DNA of 64,000 nucleotides from Bacteriovoracaceae bacterium UBA3083 (GTDB lineage Bacteria; Bdellovibrionota; Bacteriovoracia; Bacteriovoracales; Bacteriovoracaceae): the NCBI GenBank assembly GCA_002366565.1, contig DFBJ01000012.1, positions 248,001 through 312,000 on the forward strand. Direction: 5' to 3'. Every line of letters starts with the position of its first letter. The first letter of the stretch is position 1. The position numbers were made by a program, and so were the translations under genes. This document shows positions 61,482 through 64,000 of the stretch, piece by piece. The notes below the pieces were generated by a model. The model had not been told where the DNA came from, did not search any database, and saw only the letters and a list, made by a program, of their open reading frames with translations.

Positions 61482-61664
61482 CTACACTTCCTTCTTCAAC
61501 TCTAACCAACTAACAATTTCACTATAATTAAACCGTACTAAATGCCCTACCTTATAGTAGGGAATTTCATCTTTATGAACTCTTTGTCTAACCCAGCTTT
61601 CTTTCATTTTAAGAATTGTCGCTAACTCTTTCACAGTAAGTATGTTTATTAGATTCGTTATCAT
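61482..61664 (-). CDS. Excisionase-like helix-turn-helix protein
   Basis: 60 aa, one winged-helix of the MerR/excisionase (helix_turn_helix_17) type: LTVKELATILKMKESWVRQR, HKDEIPYYKVGHLVRFN and YSEIVSWLE. AAGGA lies upstream of the ATG. It is immediately upstream of and cotranscribed with the integrase. Such proteins steer excision or regulate integrase expression. Confidence 0.92.
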   Translation of the reverse strand: MITNLINILTVKELATILKMKESWVRQRVHKDEIPYYKVGHLVRFNYSEIVSWLELKKEV

Positions 61665-61746
61665 TATATATTATCCTTTTTATACCATAATCATTAATCT
61701 AGGCCAAGGCCTAGTAAGAAATACTTTTCTAATATTCAAAAAACAT

Positions 61747-62055
61747 CTATACGTTTGTAAAACCAACTACTTTGGCCTTAATTTCCTCAAAGGATTTCCT
61801 ATTTCCTGACTGATCTTCAAACTGACGTATGGAATTAAGGCCCTGCACAAAAACCTCAGAACCTTTCTTTAGATAAAGACTGCAAAGCTCTGCTTGCTTT
61901 CCCCAAACAACAACCCTCTTCCAAGTTGAAAGATTTTCATTAAAGGAATTCACAGCTACTGATAAATAACAAACAGCTTCACGTTTACTTGTATACCTTA
62001 GGTCTGGTTTTCTACCGAGTCTTCCTAGAAATATTTCTATTTTATCAATACTCAT
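61747..62055 (-). CDS. ssb: Single-stranded DNA-binding protein
   Basis: 102 aa from the ATG at 62055 with GAGGTG upstream (a GTG two codons earlier is less likely). One OB fold: IEIFLGRLGRKPDLRYT, SVAVNSF, WKRVVVWGKQAELCSLYLKKG and VFVQGLNSIRQFED. The acidic tail found in chromosomal SSB is absent, typical of plasmid and integrative-element versions. It probably protects single-stranded element DNA during transfer or replication. Confidence 0.93.
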   Translation of the reverse strand: MSIDKIEIFLGRLGRKPDLRYTSKREAVCYLSVAVNSFNENLSTWKRVVVWGKQAELCSLYLKKGSEVFVQGLNSIRQFEDQSGNRKSFEEIKAKVVGFTNV

Positions 62056-62067
62056 AATCACCTCGAA

Positions 62068-62448
62068 TTAATTTAAATTAAGCTTTTTCAAGAGATATTC
62101 ACCAAGACTAAGTTTTAAATTATTCTTAGTGTTGAATTCATCAAGGCTTCTTTGCACTTTTTCCATTTCAGATAGTGAGTTTTCTTGCAGTTTCTCAATA
62201 TCTTTAATATTCAACTTACTAATTGCAAAAGTAGCTATATCCTTAAATAAAACTTCTCCACCATGCTTCTTATCATTCACTTTCAACAAGATATCTTGAA
62301 CAGTTCTTAACTCTTTTTCATCCTTACTTAAATCAACAAAAAACTTCGTCTGTTCTTTATTTAATACATACTCAACCTTCGCATCTTTAGGCCTTCTACC
62401 TCTTTTCTTCTTCTGACTCTCTTCTATTTCTTTTTTCTCTACCATCAT
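62068..62448 (-). CDS. AT-hook-containing DNA-binding protein of the element
   Basis: 126 aa (the ATG at 62448 or the adjacent ATG at 62445; GGAG is 10 nt upstream). Very charged. KKKRGRRPKDAK is an AT-hook/nuclear-type basic motif; the rest is helical (LKDIEKLQENSLSEM...). It lies between the inverted-repeat region and ssb, so an accessory role in binding the transfer or replication origin is plausible. No family recognised beyond the motif. Confidence 0.7.
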   Translation of the reverse strand: MMVEKKEIEESQKKKRGRRPKDAKVEYVLNKEQTKFFVDLSKDEKELRTVQDILLKVNDKKHGGEVLFKDIATFAISKLNIKDIEKLQENSLSEMEKVQRSLDEFNTKNNLKLSLGEYLLKKLNLN

Positions 62449-62478
62449 TTTTATTATTCTCCCACTTTTAATTTAATT

Positions 62479-62628
62479 CCCACCTTCGCCCCATTATTAT
62501 TTCTAACAATCAATTGTTATTAGCTATTATTGACCACATCCTCGTAACTCGTGGAGAGGGGGTGGTCAAAAATCGCGTCAGATAACTATTTGATTAGCTT
62601 AGAAAAATGTATATGGGGCGAAGGTGGG
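62479..62628. repeat. Long nested inverted repeat, candidate oriT or replication origin
   Basis: Outer arms: CCCACCTTCGCCCCAT (62479-62494) and its exact complement ATGGGGCGAAGGTGGG (62613-62628), 118 nt apart. Inside are TAACAAT/ATTGTTA (62504-62510 with 62513-62519) and TTGACCAC/GTGGTCAA (62530-62537 with 62562-62569), the latter enclosing CATCCTCGTAACTCG. There is no gene within. Position next to relaxation, SSB and coupling-protein genes fits an origin of transfer. Confidence 0.7.
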
Positions 62629-62667
62629 TGTAACTTCAAGTAACAATTCACCTTACTTCTTATAACC

Positions 62668-63366
62668 CTACTCACCGAAGATATCCTCAAAGCTCACGTT
62701 CTTACCTTGAAACAGACACTGAGCATCTTTGAAGTTAAATCTTGTTGGTGTTAGATTAATATCAAAGAGTAAAATGACCTTTCTTCTTACTTCATCATTC
62801 ATACTTTCTAGAATCATTTTATAAGCTCTATAGGTTGATTCCTTATTAAGGATATAAATAACGTAAGAATAATAGACACTATTCGCATACTTGATAAGCT
62901 TATCCGAAACTCTCGACTTGCTTTTCTGATGTAGCTCAACTTCTATGGCCAATGAATATTCTCTTCCATTCTTTTGACCAAAAATTAATCCATCAGGCTC
63001 AACATCTAACCCGCGTCCGAAACATTGTACTTGACCAGTTTTAAAATTCTTATACTCGATCAACTTGGTAACAATATTTGTAGCAGTCAGATCATGATTC
63101 AAGCTGTCTTCTAGATCGTCAAAGCTCACTCCATAAGGGCAAACTTCAGTTCCTTTATTAGTAAGTGTTATAAATTTTCTTTTATTATTTCCTAAAATAC
63201 TTCTAACAAGTCCTTCGGATTCTAGTTTCTTTATTTTTCTACAAAATGTTGCATATTGAATTCCAAAGCTATTGAGTTCATAAAGTCCACGCATAGGTAT
63301 GATCTTCCATCTACCAACTTCACTAAGAATATCAATATAACCATCTACAAGGTGAAAACTAGTCAT
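62668..63366 (-). CDS. Replication-relaxation family protein
   Basis: 232 aa. N-terminal winged helix (ELNSFGIQYATFCRKIKKLE, then GLVRSILGN), C-terminal nuclease-like fold with EPDGLIFGQKNGREYSLAIE and VELHQKSKSRVSDKLIKY, the PD...ExE/K pattern of the Replic_Relax family linked to mobile elements. Its ATG overlaps the upstream coupling-protein stop by 8 bp. It may bind or process the inverted-repeat region that directly follows its gene. Catalysis itself is not established for this family by the sequence. Confidence 0.8.
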   Translation of the reverse strand: MTSFHLVDGYIDILSEVGRWKIIPMRGLYELNSFGIQYATFCRKIKKLESEGLVRSILGNNKRKFITLTNKGTEVCPYGVSFDDLEDSLNHDLTATNIVTKLIEYKNFKTGQVQCFGRGLDVEPDGLIFGQKNGREYSLAIEVELHQKSKSRVSDKLIKYANSVYYSYVIYILNKESTYRAYKMILESMNDEVRRKVILLFDINLTPTRFNFKDAQCLFQGKNVSFEDIFGE

Positions 63367-64000
63367 TCAAAGGCCCCTTTTCTTCGTCGCTTACTGGTTC
63401 ATTAATTTTCTCTTGAAAATATCTTTCTTTAATCCAGTTATTATATTCATAGAACTTAATATTCTTATTAATTGTGTCCTGATCAATATATTTTACATTC
63501 ATAAGATCAATTCTTGTTGGTTGCTGACGTAAGAGAATGCATTGTCCTACATTTAGATTCTTGATGATATTTGGATGAACAATCAATTCTTCGACTTTTC
63601 TTTGTGATCCAAGGTCCAACTCTTGACCGTCTTCAATTCTTACAGTCTTCTTAGTTGACTCCATAGTTCCAATTGAATTGGAAATATCTTCCGCTGCTTC
63701 CTGCATTCTTTGCTTCATTACATACCAGTTTAAAGAGTTTTCAAATACCTGTTGGCAAAGATCTGGGTTAACTTTATTAATATCGCTAGATGTCTGAAAA
63801 GCAGAAGTTATTTCAATCTTGGCCCCCCTACACTTATTAAGAATCTCAATGAACTCATCTGTAATAACTGCTGAAAGCTCATCTATATACAGCCCTAGAG
63901 GCTTCAAGATATTCTTAGAGGCATGGGATATATTTCTATATGTGTTATAAACACTATAGTTAATATCACCTAAGATAATCTTACCTATGGCCCTAGCAGT
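63359..64000 (-). CDS. TraD/VirD4-type coupling ATPase, cut by window edge
   Basis: The frame is open through position 64000, so only the C-terminal 213 residues are visible; a TTG at 63907 is internal. Walker B: PLGLYIDELSAVI; FQTSSDINKVNPDLCQQVFEN, then VGQCILLRQQPTRIDL, are typical of the TraG/TraD C-terminal part. These ATPases pump DNA-relaxase complexes into the conjugative channel. It is the upstream neighbour of the replication-relaxation gene. It shows that the element continues to the right and may be mobile. Confidence 0.88.
   Translation of the reverse strand, partial: TARAIGKIILGDINYSVYNTYRNISHASKNILKPLGLYIDELSAVITDEFIEILNKCRGAKIEITSAFQTSSDINKVNPDLCQQVFENSLNWYVMKQRMQEAAEDISNSIGTMESTKKTVRIEDGQELDLGSQRKVEELIVHPNIIKNLNVGQCILLRQQPTRIDLMNVKYIDQDTINKNIKFYEYNNWIKERYFQEKINEPVSDEEKGPLND

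Noticed and set aside
1..64000. tRNA, rRNA, complete insertion sequences
   Set aside because: Scanned by eye for T-loop sequences, transposase motifs and terminal repeats; none convincing was found.

Overview
The window looks like about 54 kb of chromosome from an AT-rich Gram-negative bacterium, followed by about 10 kb of accessory DNA. Nearly every housekeeping gene is intact and closely packed. There are many Sec-type signal peptides, lipoproteins and putative outer-membrane barrels. Respiration appears to be menaquinone-based. A class I lysyl-tRNA synthetase together with these traits fits the Bdellovibrionota, perhaps a Bacteriovorax/Halobacteriovorax relative. That placement is inference from gene content, not a database match.

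Layout. 1-6.8 kb: end of lysyl-tRNA synthetase, a BCCT osmolyte transporter, a secreted papain-like protease, two tandem paralogous secreted Cys-rich proteins, and inorganic pyrophosphatase. 6.9-10.1 kb: Xaa-Pro aminopeptidase and three small secreted proteins. 10.1-16.7 kb: menaquinone biosynthesis, with a prenyl diphosphate synthase divergent from ubiE-menF-menD-menA-menC. 16.8-22.1 kb: small envelope proteins, including a broken second copy of a Cys/His/Lys-rich lipoprotein joined to a BspA-like fragment. 22.3-26.9 kb: MscS channel divergent from lexA-dinB, followed by a large MenE-MenH fusion that supplies two further menaquinone steps. 27-40 kb: envelope proteins, a histidine-kinase-like protein, enolase, glutamate racemase, a hotdog thioesterase, a CpaF-type ATPase and a cupredoxin-like protein that seems to start at AUU. 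40.2-48.9 kb: glutathione peroxidase, a YqhD-like dehydrogenase with a divergent MarR regulator, a Na/Pi transporter, FeSOD, an XRE-cupin regulator, a secreted Hsp20-like protein, a pterin dehydratase and an L,D-transpeptidase. 49-53.9 kb: an iron-related imelysin/di-heme operon, a CBS protein and a minor prepilin.

53.9-60 kb is a defence-like region on the minus strand. A 2TM SLATT-like protein and a CD-NTase with an AGS-C-like tail form a CBASS core. They are followed by an unrecognised 398-aa protein and then a two-gene cassette (HEAT-like 249 aa plus a 251-aa unknown). The cassette is bracketed by a 75-bp imperfect direct repeat. From 60.3 kb to the right edge is the end of an integrative element: tyrosine recombinase, excisionase-like HTH, SSB, AT-hook protein, a long nested inverted repeat, a replication-relaxation family protein and a TraD/VirD4-type coupling ATPase cut by the window edge. 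Next to the integrase lies a 3' fragment of a pilin-like gene, a likely integration scar.

Regulatory architecture readable from the sequence: several ATG genes have a -10 box 6-7 bp upstream and no Shine-Dalgarno sequence (probable leaderless mRNAs: lexA, murI, the pterin dehydratase, an 82-aa acidic protein and the prenyl synthase). There is an 11-bp-period direct repeat in the lexA promoter, a symmetric divergent promoter with two identical operators between adh and marR, an 11-bp-period repeat before the phosphate transporter, and paired ATGTC-N8-GACAT palindromes before the XRE-cupin gene. No rRNA, tRNA, CRISPR array or complete insertion sequence was seen. All positions and identities were read by eye.
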